In this document: positions 54,577 to 62,577 of the stretch, one piece after another | Layout of the letters: each line of letters starts with the position of its first letter | Numbering within the stretch: position 1 is the first letter of the stretch | Source of the DNA: Arthrobacter sp. StoSoilA2 | Lineage (GTDB): Bacteria > Actinomycetota > Actinomycetes > Actinomycetales > Micrococcaceae | Direction of reading: 5' to 3' | Assembly (NCBI RefSeq): GCF_019977195.1 | Contig: NZ_AP024643.1 | Location: 2,542,001-2,606,000, forward strand | Length of the DNA: 64,000 nt | Notes under the pieces: model-generated | What the model was told of the DNA's origin: nothing | Database searches by the model: none | What the model saw: the letters and a program-made list of their open reading frames with translations, nothing else | Program-made: the position numbers and the translations under genes

Positions 54577-55500
54577 ATGGATGAGGCAACGGCAGGAGCC
54601 GGCGCGGAGCAGGACGGACTAACGCCCGTCAAGCCGGCGGAGGCGGAACTGCTGGTGGTTACCGGCATGTCGGGGGCGGGCCGCAGTACCGCTTCGGACG
54701 CCTTGGAGGACCACGGCTGGTACGTTGTGGACAACCTTCCTCCCCAGATGCTTGGCACCCTGGCGGAAATTGTCTCGCACGCGCCCAAATCCATCCCGAA
54801 GCTGGCCGTAGTGGTGGATGTCCGAAGCAAGGACCTCTTTACCGACATCCAGACCGCTCTGGGGGCCTTGAGCGCCACCGGCATCACGTTCCGGGTGTTG
54901 TTCCTCGATGCCAGCGACGAAGTCCTGGTCCGGCGGTTCGAACAGGGCCGGCGGCCGCATCCGCTGCAGGGCGGGGGACGGATCCTTGACGGAATCGGCA
55001 TAGAGCGTGAAGTCCTGCGCGAACTGCGGGAGCATGCCGACGTTGTCCTGGACACCAGTGAGTTCAACGTGCACGGCCTTGCAACAGCCATCACTGAATT
55101 GTTCAGCGATACCGGACCTGTGACGCTCCGGCTGAATGTCATGAGTTTCGGGTTCAAGTACGGCTTGCCTGTTGACGCCAACTTCGTGGCCGACGCCCGT
55201 TTCATTCCCAACCCGCACTGGGTGCCGCAGCTACGTCCCCATACAGGACTGGATGAGGACGTCAGCGACTACGTGCTCTCTGCTGATGGGGTGCAGGATT
55301 TTGTCGACCGTTACGTCAAGGCCCTGGAGCCGGTCCTGGACGGTTACCGCCAGGAGAACAAGCACTACGCCACCCTGGCCGTGGGATGCACCGGTGGCAA
55401 GCACCGTTCGGTGGCAGTCGCCGTCGAGCTCTCCAAACGCCTCGCGCAATATCCGCGCGTTACCGTGACAACCACCCACCGCGACCTGGGGCGTGAGTAA
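54577..55500 (+). CDS. rapZ: RNase adapter/nucleotide-binding protein RapZ
   Basis: 307-residue RapZ (YvcJ) protein. The P-loop reads GMSGAGRST, with Arg in place of the usual Walker A Lys, as in other actinobacterial members. The Walker B-like VVVDVRSKDLF, FEQGRRPHPL and C-terminal LNVMSFGFKYGLP ... GCTGGKHRSVAVA blocks are all present. In E. coli RapZ controls glucosamine-6-phosphate synthase through small RNAs; here the role is likely in envelope precursor control. ATG 54577 was preferred over an upstream TTG at 54553. TAATG overlap with yvcK. Confidence 0.92.
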   Translation: MDEATAGAGAEQDGLTPVKPAEAELLVVTGMSGAGRSTASDALEDHGWYVVDNLPPQMLGTLAEIVSHAPKSIPKLAVVVDVRSKDLFTDIQTALGALSATGITFRVLFLDASDEVLVRRFEQGRRPHPLQGGGRILDGIGIEREVLRELREHADVVLDTSEFNVHGLATAITELFSDTGPVTLRLNVMSFGFKYGLPVDANFVADARFIPNPHWVPQLRPHTGLDEDVSDYVLSADGVQDFVDRYVKALEPVLDGYRQENKHYATLAVGCTGGKHRSVAVAVELSKRLAQYPRVTVTTTHRDLGRE

Positions 55501-56516
55501 TGGGAGTCCTCACAGGTCCGTTGCCCCTCATCCCGCCAAAGGGCGTTCCGGGCAGCCAGCAAAACAAAAGTCCTTCGGTCGTGGCCCTCGGCGGCGGACA
55601 CGGACTGGCCGCGTCGCTCTCCGCACTTCGTTTGTTGACGTCGGAACTGACGGCGATCGTCACGGTAGCTGACGACGGCGGCTCCTCCGGGCGTCTTAGG
55701 GACGAGTACGGCGTCCTCCCGCCCGGCGACCTGCGCATGGCACTGAGCGCGCTATGCGACGACACCGACTGGGGGCGGACATGGCGGGACGTCATGCAGC
55801 ACCGCTTCACTGCCGGAACCGCCAAGGGCGGTTCGTTGGACCACCACGCCATGGGCAACCTGCTCATTGTCACGCTCTGGGAGCTGCTGGGGGATACCGT
55901 GGCCGGCCTCAAATGGGCCGGGGCGCTGCTGGGCGCGCGGGGCCAGGTGCTGCCCATGTCCAGTGTTCCCCTGACCATTGAGGGCCAAGCCCGGGTGGAA
56001 CTGCCCGGCGGTGGATATGAACTGCAGACCGTCAGCGGCCAGGCAAAGTGCGCCGTTGCGGGAAAACTGGACGAAGTGCGGCTGCTGCCCGAGGACGCCC
56101 GGGCCTGCACCGAGGCCCTCACCGCGATCGAGCTCGCCGATTGGGTCATCCTCGGACCAGGGTCCTGGTACACCTCGGTATTGCCTCATTTGCTGCTCCC
56201 CGAGCTTCGGCAGGCCTTGGGGGATACCGCTGCCAAGCGCTGCCTCACCATGAATCTTGACGTCGAAACCAAGGAAACGTCCGGCATGACGGCGGCCGAC
56301 CACCTGGATGTCCTGCGACGCTATGCGCCGGAGTTCAGCGTCGACGTCGTACTCGCCGATCCCTCCGCGATCCAGGACCTGAAGGCCTTTGAGAAAGCAG
56401 CGGGGATGATCGGTGCGGAGGTGGTGTTGGGTAGAGTAGGGGCTTCGAGGCGCCGCCCTGTCCATGACCCACTGCTCCTGGCAGCGGCGTACCACGATAT
56501 TTTCGGGAACAGTTAG
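55500..56516 (+). CDS. yvcK: Gluconeogenesis factor YvcK (CofD-like)
   Basis: 338-residue CofD/YvcK-fold protein. VVALGGGHGLAASLSALRLL binds nucleotide, followed by TVADDGGSSGRLRDEYGVLPPGDLRMAL, MGNLLIVTLWE and ILGPGSWYTSVLPHLL. YvcK proteins bind UDP-GlcNAc and link carbon source to cell-wall synthesis. The start lies in the rapZ stop (TAATG), and whiA follows 13 bases after its stop: the usual rapZ-yvcK-whiA operon. Confidence 0.93.
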   Translation: MGVLTGPLPLIPPKGVPGSQQNKSPSVVALGGGHGLAASLSALRLLTSELTAIVTVADDGGSSGRLRDEYGVLPPGDLRMALSALCDDTDWGRTWRDVMQHRFTAGTAKGGSLDHHAMGNLLIVTLWELLGDTVAGLKWAGALLGARGQVLPMSSVPLTIEGQARVELPGGGYELQTVSGQAKCAVAGKLDEVRLLPEDARACTEALTAIELADWVILGPGSWYTSVLPHLLLPELRQALGDTAAKRCLTMNLDVETKETSGMTAADHLDVLRRYAPEFSVDVVLADPSAIQDLKAFEKAAGMIGAEVVLGRVGASRRRPVHDPLLLAAAYHDIFGNS

Positions 56517-56529
56517 GAATACACACGCG

Positions 56530-57510
56530 ATGGCACTTACCGCGTCGGTCAAGGACGAACTGTCCCGGCTGGACATCAAGAAATCTTCAGTCCGTAAAGC
56601 TGAGGTTTCGGCGATGCTCCGCTTTGCAGGGGGCTTGCATATTATCTCGGGACGAATCGTTATCGAGGCTGAGGTGGACCTGGCTTCCACCGCGCGGCGG
56701 CTGCGTGCCGCGATAGCAGAGGTTTACGGGCACCAGAGCGAGATCATCGTGGTCTCAGGTGGCGGCCTGCGCCGGGGGAGCCGCTACGTGGTCAGGGTTG
56801 TCCGCGACGGCGAAGCCCTTGCCCGCCAGACAGGTCTGCTGGACGGTCGCGGCCGCCCGGTGCGCGGCCTGCCTTCCGTAGTTGTCAATGGGTCCGCGGC
56901 CGATGCGGAAGCCGTCTGGCGCGGAGCTTTCCTTGCCCATGGCTCCCTCACCGAACCGGGTCGTTCGTCGTCCCTGGAAGTAACCTGCCCCGGACCGGAG
57001 TCCGCGCTGGCACTGGTGGGTGCCGCCCGCCGTCTGGGCATACAGGCCAAGGCCCGGGAAGTCCGCGGCGTAGACCGCGTGGTCATCCGCGACGGTGACA
57101 CTATTGCCGCGCTCCTCACCCGGATGGGCGCACATGACGCCCTGATGGTCTGGGAGGAGCGGCGCATGCGCAAGGAAGTCCGGGCTACTGCCAACAGGCT
57201 GGCCAACTTTGATGACGCCAATCTGCGCCGCTCGGCGCAGGCCGCCGTAGCGGCCGGCGCCAGGGTTGACCGGGCACTTGAAATCCTGGGCGATGATGTT
57301 CCGGACCACCTGAAGTACGCAGGCGAACTCCGGGTCGCCCACAAGCAGGCCAGCCTGGACGAACTGGGCCGCCTTGCCGATCCGCCCATGACCAAGGACG
57401 CCATTGCAGGCCGGATCCGTCGCTTGCTCGCGATGGCTGACAAACGCGCGCTTGATCTCGGAATTCCGGGTACGGAAGCAAATGTGACTCCGGAAATGAT
57501 GGACGAATAG
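56530..57510 (+). CDS. whiA: DNA-binding regulator WhiA
   Basis: 326 residues from ATG 56530 with AGGAA 10 bases upstream; an in-frame upstream ATG at 56464 lies inside yvcK. The N-terminal LAGLIDADG-like domain (ALTASVKDELSRLDIKKSSVRKAEVSAML) is followed by a second repeat and a C-terminal helix-turn-helix (SLDELGRLADPPMTKDAIAGRIRRLLAMA). WhiA is a sporulation regulator in Streptomyces and an envelope/division regulator in other Gram-positives. It ends the operon uvrC-rapZ-yvcK-whiA. Confidence 0.96.
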   Translation: MALTASVKDELSRLDIKKSSVRKAEVSAMLRFAGGLHIISGRIVIEAEVDLASTARRLRAAIAEVYGHQSEIIVVSGGGLRRGSRYVVRVVRDGEALARQTGLLDGRGRPVRGLPSVVVNGSAADAEAVWRGAFLAHGSLTEPGRSSSLEVTCPGPESALALVGAARRLGIQAKAREVRGVDRVVIRDGDTIAALLTRMGAHDALMVWEERRMRKEVRATANRLANFDDANLRRSAQAAVAAGARVDRALEILGDDVPDHLKYAGELRVAHKQASLDELGRLADPPMTKDAIAGRIRRLLAMADKRALDLGIPGTEANVTPEMMDE

Positions 57511-57533
57511 TTCCCGCCCATAGAATCGAGATC

Positions 57534-57638
57534 GTGTGGAGGAAATACTGCGAGGGCGCGGCGGGTTTGTTCCCGTTGGTGGCAGGAGCAGGCTTCTTCC
57601 CCAGAGATTTCCGGCTGGCCTGCCGGCCGGCCGGATGA
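57534..57638 (+). CDS. Possible leaderless 34-codon ORF upstream of sodA
   Basis: TAGAAT (57521-57526) is followed after 7 bases by GTG 57534, the same spacing as the leaderless genes in the window. The frame runs VWRKYCEGAAGLFPLVAGAG... to a TGA at 57636-57638. More simply TAGAAT could be the sodA promoter with a 160-base leader. The peptide has no recognisable feature. Confidence 0.2.
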   Translation: MWRKYCEGAAGLFPLVAGAGFFPRDFRLACRPAG

Positions 57639-57690
57639 ACACAACGAGAGTTACCAAACCGGACTTCGGTCCATTACATTGGAGGATTTC

Positions 57691-58314
57691 GTGACAGAGT
57701 ACGTTCTGCCCGAGCTCGGCTACGACTACGCAGCTCTAGAGCCGCACATTTCGGCGAAGATCATGGAGCTGCACCACAGCAAGCACCACGCCGCCTACGT
57801 TGCAGGTGCCAACAACGCCCTCAAGCAGCTCGCTGAAGCCCGCGAATCGGGCGACTTCGCCAACATCAACCGCCTCTCCAAGGACCTCGCGTTCCACACC
57901 GGCGGCCACATCAACCACTCCGTGTTCTGGAACAACATCTCCCCGGACGGCGGCGACAAGCCTGAAGGCGAACTCGCAGCAGCCATCGAGGACGCTTTCG
58001 GTTCGTTTGACGCTTTCCGTGCCCAGTTCACCGCTGCCGCACTGGGCCTGCAGGGTTCCGGTTGGGCCTTCCTGGCGTACGAGCCCATCGGTGGCAACCT
58101 CGTCATCGAGCAGCTCTACGATCAGCAGGGCAACGTCGCCGTTGGCACCACCCCGCTGCTCATGCTGGACATGTGGGAGCACGCGTTCTACCTGGACTAC
58201 GTCAACGTCAAGGCTGACTACGTCAAGGCATTCTGGAACATCGCGAACTGGGCAGACGTCGCCAAGCGCTTCGAAGCAGCCCGCGCCAACGCTACGGGCC
58301 TCATCGTTCTGTAG
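57691..58314 (+). CDS. sodA: Superoxide dismutase (Fe/Mn family)
   Basis: 207 residues from GTG 57691, 5 bases behind GGAGG (57681-57685). Metal ligands are visible in order: His in MELHHSKHHAAYV, His in HTGGHINHSVFW, and Asp and His in LLMLDMWEHAFYLDY. It turns superoxide into hydrogen peroxide and oxygen in the cytoplasm. The mix of signatures (GGxxNHS with a WEHAFY block) leans to Mn or cambialistic use; metal choice cannot be settled by eye. A strong terminator follows. It interrupts the usual whiA-gap order, as in related genera. Confidence 0.95.
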   Translation: MTEYVLPELGYDYAALEPHISAKIMELHHSKHHAAYVAGANNALKQLAEARESGDFANINRLSKDLAFHTGGHINHSVFWNNISPDGGDKPEGELAAAIEDAFGSFDAFRAQFTAAALGLQGSGWAFLAYEPIGGNLVIEQLYDQQGNVAVGTTPLLMLDMWEHAFYLDYVNVKADYVKAFWNIANWADVAKRFEAARANATGLIVL

Positions 58315-58383
58315 CTGGTGAGGCCCGGTTCACGCTGATGTAACAAAAGTCACATTAACGGTGAAATGGGACCAAATACTGGA

Positions 58384-58415
58384 AAGCCTGCCCCCGCAGT
58401 TGCGGGGGCAGGCTT
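58384..58415 (+). terminator. sodA terminator
   Basis: AAGCCTGCCCCCGC (58384-58397) and GCGGGGGCAGGCTT (58402-58415) form a perfect 14-bp stem with an AGTT tetraloop, followed by AGTTAAACG. Confidence 0.9.
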
Positions 58416-58584
58416 AGTTAAACGTAAGATGGGTCACGGAAGGCGGTTAGCCTTCAGCAACGTGGCTGGTCGCCCTCCGATCTGATAATCACCTCTGCCC
58501 AATGACGTGCGGGGTCTGTTAGTTGGAAATATTGATCCGACTCACTAGGCGTGCTTGCAAGAGCACCAAGGAGATTGACACATA

Positions 58585-59595
58585 GTGACCACCCGTATTG
58601 GTATCAACGGCTTCGGCCGCATCGGCCGTAACTACTTCCGCGCAGCACTGGCCCAGGGCGCAGACCTTGAGATCGTCGCAGTCAACGACCTCACCAGCCC
58701 CGAGACCCTCGCCCACCTCCTGAAGTACGACTCCGTCGGTGGCCGTCTGACCCAGTCCGTGGAAGTCAAAGAGGGCAACCTCGTTGTTAATGGCGAGTCC
58801 ATCACGGTTCTTGCTGAACGCGATCCCGCGAACCTTCCCTGGGGCGAGCTCGGTGTTGACATCGTCATCGAATCCACCGGGTTCTTCACCAAGGCAGCAG
58901 CTGCGCAGAAGCACATCGACGCCGGCGCCAAGAAGGTGCTCATCTCGGCACCTGCCAGCGATGAAGACATCACCATCGTCATGGGCGTGAACCACGAGCT
59001 CTACGATCCTGCGGCACACCACATCATTTCCAACGCATCCTGCACCACCAACTGCCTTGGGCCGCTGGCCAAGGTAGTCAACGACGCCTTCGGCATCGAG
59101 CGTGGCCTGATGACCACGGTCCACGCCTACACGGCCGACCAGAACCTGCAGGACGGCCCCCACGGAGACCTCCGCCGTGCGCGCGCTGCCGCCATCAACA
59201 TGGTTCCTACCTCCACCGGTGCCGCAAAGGCCATCGGCCTGGTCCTGCCGGAGCTCAAGGGCAAGCTGGATGGCTATGCGATCCGCGTCCCGGTCCCCAC
59301 CGGTTCCGCCACGGACCTCACGGTCACTGTTTCCCGCGAAGTTACGGTTCAGGAAGTTAATGCCGCGGTCAAGGCCGCTGCTGAGTCCGATCAGTTCGCC
59401 GGGATCCTGAGCTACACGGATGCCCCTATCGTCTCCTCGGACATCGTCGGCGACCCCGCTTCCTCGATCTTCGACTCCGGCCTGACCAAGGTCATCGGCA
59501 ACCAGGTCAAGGTTGTTTCCTGGTATGACAACGAGTGGGGCTACTCCAACCGCCTCGTCGACCTCACGGAGCTCGTCGCATCCAAGCTGGGCTAG
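58585..59595 (+). CDS. gap: Glyceraldehyde-3-phosphate dehydrogenase
   Basis: 336-residue NAD-dependent glycolytic enzyme. NGFGRIGRNYFRA is the nucleotide-binding start, SNASCTTNCLGPLAKV carries the catalytic Cys, and His follows in TVHAYTADQ. The C-terminus WYDNEWGYSNRLVDL is canonical. AAGGAG (58568-58573) lies 11 bases before the GTG. Very strong codon bias marks high expression. The 270-base upstream region holds the sodA terminator and then about 170 bases where I see no convincing promoter. Only 9 bases separate it from pgk. Confidence 0.97.
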   Translation: MTTRIGINGFGRIGRNYFRAALAQGADLEIVAVNDLTSPETLAHLLKYDSVGGRLTQSVEVKEGNLVVNGESITVLAERDPANLPWGELGVDIVIESTGFFTKAAAAQKHIDAGAKKVLISAPASDEDITIVMGVNHELYDPAAHHIISNASCTTNCLGPLAKVVNDAFGIERGLMTTVHAYTADQNLQDGPHGDLRRARAAAINMVPTSTGAAKAIGLVLPELKGKLDGYAIRVPVPTGSATDLTVTVSREVTVQEVNAAVKAAAESDQFAGILSYTDAPIVSSDIVGDPASSIFDSGLTKVIGNQVKVVSWYDNEWGYSNRLVDLTELVASKLG

Positions 59596-59604
59596 GGTAG
59601 ACAC

Positions 59605-60831
59605 ATGACATCTCACACCCTCAACGAACTCATCGCTGAAGGTGTCCGCGGGCGGTACATTCTGGTCAGAAGTGACCTTAATGTGCCGCTCGACGGCTCT
59701 ACAGTGACCGACGACGGCCGCATCAAGGCCTCCCTCCCGGTCCTTAAGAAGCTCTCGGACGCCGGTGCCCGTGTGCTCGTAACCGCCCACCTCGGCCGCC
59801 CCAAAGGGGCCCCTGAGGAAAAGTACTCTTTGAAGCCCGCAGCAGCCCGCCTCGCGGAACTTGCGGACTTCAACGTCCAATTGGCTGCCGACACAGTGGG
59901 CGACTCCGCCAAGGAGTTGGCAGCCGCACTGCAGGACGGCGAAGTACTCATCTTGGAAAACGTCCGCTTTGACGCCCGCGAGACCAGCAAGGACGACGCC
60001 GAGCGCGGCGCATTCGCTGACGAGCTGGTTGCCCTGACGGGCGACAACGGCGCGTTCGTGGATGACGCCTTCGGCGCAGTCCACCGCAAGCACGCCAGCG
60101 TTTACGACGTCGCAACGCGGCTGCCGTCTTACCTCGGCGACCTCGTGCACACCGAGGTGGAAGTTCTCCGGAAGCTCACCGCGGACACCCAGAGGCCTTA
60201 CGTCGTTGTCCTGGGCGGTTCCAAAGTCTCGGACAAGCTGGCAGTCATCGACAACCTTCTTGGCAAGGCAGATACCATCCTGGTTGGTGGCGGCATGCTG
60301 TTCACCTTCCTGGCCGCCGAAGGCCACAAGGTTGCCGGCAGCCTCCTGGAAGAAGACCAGATTCCGGTGGTCCAGGACTACCTCAAGCGCGCGGCTGATG
60401 CCGGTACTTCGTTCGTGATTCCCACGGACGTTGTGGTTGCAAGCCGTTTCGCGGCGGATGCCGAGCATGAAGTCGTCCGGGCGGATGCCATTGAGGAAAG
60501 CTCCTTTGGGGCCACCGGCATCGGGCTGGACATTGGGCCCGAATCCGCGTCTGCATTTGCAGCGCAGATTGAAGGAGCCAAGACCGTCTTCTGGAACGGC
60601 CCCATGGGCGTCTTCGAATTCGAAGCATTCTCCAGCGGCACGCGGGCTATCGCGCAGGCACTCACCGACACTGTGGCCTTCACAGTGGTCGGTGGCGGCG
60701 ACTCCGCCGCAGCAGTAAGGACCCTCGGCTTCGAGGATTCCCAGTTTGGCCACATCTCTACCGGTGGCGGGGCAAGCCTGGAATACCTTGAAGGCAAGGA
60801 ACTTCCAGGCCTCAGCGTCCTGGACCGCTAA
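59605..60831 (+). CDS. pgk: Phosphoglycerate kinase
   Basis: 408 residues. It moves phosphate from 1,3-bisphosphoglycerate to ADP. N-domain RSDLNVPLD and ATAHLGRPKGAPEEKYSL-type substrate residues (here VTAHLGRPKGAPEEKYSL), the hinge VVLGGSKVSDKL, WNGPMGVFE and VVGGGDSAAAV in the C-domain are all present. Besides following gap by 9 bases, it has TAGGGT (59593-59598) ending 6 bases before the ATG and overlapping the gap stop, a possible internal leaderless promoter. Confidence 0.97.
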   Translation: MTSHTLNELIAEGVRGRYILVRSDLNVPLDGSTVTDDGRIKASLPVLKKLSDAGARVLVTAHLGRPKGAPEEKYSLKPAAARLAELADFNVQLAADTVGDSAKELAAALQDGEVLILENVRFDARETSKDDAERGAFADELVALTGDNGAFVDDAFGAVHRKHASVYDVATRLPSYLGDLVHTEVEVLRKLTADTQRPYVVVLGGSKVSDKLAVIDNLLGKADTILVGGGMLFTFLAAEGHKVAGSLLEEDQIPVVQDYLKRAADAGTSFVIPTDVVVASRFAADAEHEVVRADAIEESSFGATGIGLDIGPESASAFAAQIEGAKTVFWNGPMGVFEFEAFSSGTRAIAQALTDTVAFTVVGGGDSAAAVRTLGFEDSQFGHISTGGGASLEYLEGKELPGLSVLDR

Positions 60832-60842
60832 ACAGCAATCCG

Positions 60843-60872
60843 GCCGGCAGGACGCCCACGCGTCCTGCCGGC
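60843..60872 (+). terminator. Terminator or attenuator between pgk and tpiA
   Basis: GCCGGCAGGACGC (60843-60855) pairs perfectly with GCGTCCTGCCGGC (60860-60872) around CCAC, followed by TGTTTCCATTTAT, which is U-rich. It should reduce or stop read-through from gap-pgk into tpiA. Confidence 0.85.
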
Positions 60873-60906
60873 TGTTTCCATTTATCAACGCATTCTTGGA
60901 GTTCAT

Positions 60907-61722
60907 GTGACTACCTCTGCCAACGGCAACTTTGTCCGAAAGCCCTTCATCGCAGGCAACTGGAAGATGAACATGGACCATGTCCAGGGCATCACCTTGC
61001 TACAGAAGCTCGCCTGGACCCTCTCTGACGCCAAGCATGATTACAACCGTGTAGAGGTTGCCGTCTTCCCTCCGTTCACTGATCTCCGCGGCGTGCAGAC
61101 GCTTGTGCAGGGCGACGAACTTGACGTTGTTTACGGCGGACAGGATCTGTCCCAGTTCGACTCCGGAGCCTATACCGGTGACATCTCCGGACAGTTCCTC
61201 AGCAAGCTGGGCTGCACCTACGTACTGGTAGGGCACAGTGAACGCCGGACCATCCACAACGAGTCCGACGACGTCCTGAACGCAAAGGTCAAAGCCGCGT
61301 TCCGCCACGGTGTCACACCGGTCCTTTGTGTCGGTGAAGGCCTCGAAATCCGTCAGGCCGGAACGCACGTGGAGCACACGCTGGCGCAGCTGCGCGCCGG
61401 TGTCGAAGGCCTCACTCCGGAACAGGCCGCTGAGCTTGTGGTCGCCTATGAGCCTGTGTGGGCTATCGGAACAGGTGAAGTTGCAGGTCCGGACGACGCA
61501 CAGGAAATGTGTGCAGCTATCCGCGCCGAACTTGCCAAGCTCTTCGACGAGGGCGTAGCTGAGAAGACGCGCCTTCTGTACGGAGGCTCCGTCAAGGCCA
61601 ACAACGCTGCCGCCATCATGGCGGAAAACGATGTTGACGGCCTGCTTGTGGGTGGCGCCAGTTTGGACCCAGCTGAGTTTGCTAACATTGTCAGGTTCGA
61701 GAGCCACCTCGTCACGGACTAG
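60907..61722 (+). CDS. tpiA: Triosephosphate isomerase
   Basis: 271-residue TIM-barrel enzyme that interconverts dihydroxyacetone phosphate and glyceraldehyde-3-phosphate. AGNWKMNMDH near the N-terminus holds the catalytic Lys, VGHSERR the His, YEPVWAIGTG the Glu, and LLVGGASLDPAEF the phosphate loop. GTG start with GGAG 5 bases upstream. SecG follows 36 bases later. Confidence 0.97.
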   Translation: MTTSANGNFVRKPFIAGNWKMNMDHVQGITLLQKLAWTLSDAKHDYNRVEVAVFPPFTDLRGVQTLVQGDELDVVYGGQDLSQFDSGAYTGDISGQFLSKLGCTYVLVGHSERRTIHNESDDVLNAKVKAAFRHGVTPVLCVGEGLEIRQAGTHVEHTLAQLRAGVEGLTPEQAAELVVAYEPVWAIGTGEVAGPDDAQEMCAAIRAELAKLFDEGVAEKTRLLYGGSVKANNAAAIMAENDVDGLLVGGASLDPAEFANIVRFESHLVTD

Positions 61723-61758
61723 TCCGGCTCCCGATTTCCGCTTCTTCGAAAGGCCGTC

Positions 61759-62016
61759 GTGGACGTTCTTCATGTCATTCTGCAGATCCTGCTGGGCGTA
61801 ACCAGCCTTCTGCTGACGCTGCTCATTCTTCTCCACAAGGGACGTGGAGGCGGTTTGTCCGACATGTTCGGTGGGGGCATGAGCTCCGGATTGAGCTCCT
61901 CCGGTGTCGCTGAGCGGAACCTGAACCGCTTCACCATCATTCTTGGCGTTACCTGGGGAGTCGTCATCATCGGCCTTGGCCTGATCATGCGCTTCACTTC
62001 GGGTGGCGATTCTTAA
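61759..62016 (+). CDS. secG: Preprotein translocase subunit SecG
   Basis: 85-residue membrane protein with two transmembrane helices (VILQILLGVTSLLLTLLILLH and FTIILGVTWGVVIIGLGLIM) joined by the typical GRGGGLSDMFGG loop. It assists SecYE in protein export. GTG start with GAAAGG upstream. Its place after tpiA is standard in actinobacteria. Confidence 0.95.
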   Translation: MDVLHVILQILLGVTSLLLTLLILLHKGRGGGLSDMFGGGMSSGLSSSGVAERNLNRFTIILGVTWGVVIIGLGLIMRFTSGGDS

Positions 62017-62026
62017 AAGTTCGTGT

Positions 62027-62054
62027 GGGAAGGCTCCTGCAAGGGAGCCTTCCC
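62027..62054 (+). terminator. Terminator after secG
   Basis: GGGAAGGCTCC (62027-62037) and GGAGCCTTCCC (62044-62054) form a perfect 11-bp stem with a 6-base loop, ending the tpiA-secG transcript. Confidence 0.85.
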
Positions 62055-62181
62055 GTCACTTCCGGATCATTCGGCACCAAACACCAGTGCCGCCGTCGTA
62101 CCCCTCGCATTAGACTGGCCCTGTTGGCCGTAAGGCCTACGGGCCGTGACGGCCAACCACCGAGTCGCTAGGGGTTCGAAA

Positions 62182-62577
62182 ATGGTTCATGGCACGCCTG
62201 GTTACCGGGGCACCCGTGTTGGTGTGGCACTGGGATCTGCCCCTCGACATCAAAGCGACCACGGCGATGGAGAACAACTGCCGCGTATTCGTGTCCCATA
62301 TTGGTGCGCCAAGGGACACGAGACGCGGCTTGTTTTTCTTAAGCTGCCGGACGAACAAATACCTAAGACTTGGGACTGCCCCAAATGCGGCCTTGTGGCA
62401 TCCAGAGACCCGGGCCAGGTTACGGAAGCCCGGCCGGACGACGACCTCTTCAAGTCCCACCTGGATTACGTTAAAGAACGACGCTCCAGCCAGGACGCCG
62501 AAATCGTCCTGGCTGGAGCGTTGGAGCGGTTACGCGCCCGCGGGGTCCTTCCGGACCAACTGCTGGGGGACACGTGA
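62182..62577 (+). CDS. rbpA: RNA polymerase-binding protein RbpA
   Basis: 131 residues from ATG 62182 (a GTG at 62146 would add 12). The zinc-ribbon-like core has WCAKGHE and WDCPKCG, and the C-terminal sigma-interacting helix region has KSHLDYVKERRSSQDAEIVLAGALERLRARG. RbpA is an actinobacterial activator that binds RNA polymerase and group 1/2 sigma factors. TAGACT (62111-62116) is a likely -10, giving a leader of about 60 bases. Its 3' end overlaps the end of pgl by 48 bases. Confidence 0.88.
   Translation: MVHGTPGYRGTRVGVALGSAPRHQSDHGDGEQLPRIRVPYWCAKGHETRLVFLKLPDEQIPKTWDCPKCGLVASRDPGQVTEARPDDDLFKSHLDYVKERRSSQDAEIVLAGALERLRARGVLPDQLLGDT
62482..62520 (-). terminator. pgl terminator embedded in the rbpA coding sequence
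   Basis: CGCTCCAGCCAGGACG (62482-62497) and CGTCCTGGCTGGAGCG (62505-62520) form a perfect 16-bp stem with a 7-base loop. Read on the minus strand it begins 9 bases past the pgl stop and is followed by TCGTTCTTTAACG, a U-rich tail. It is therefore an intrinsic terminator for pgl made of codons for the C-terminal helix of RbpA. Confidence 0.8.

Noticed and set aside
58523..58551. TTGGAA ... TAGGCG as a gap promoter
   Set aside because: The -10 lacks the conserved final T and the downstream leader is not otherwise supported.
58519..60981. Open frame of 820 codons on the minus strand across gap and pgk
   Set aside because: It is the complement of two unmistakable, highly codon-biased glycolytic genes. 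Strong C/G third positions remove stop codons on the opposite strand, and the translation resembles no protein.
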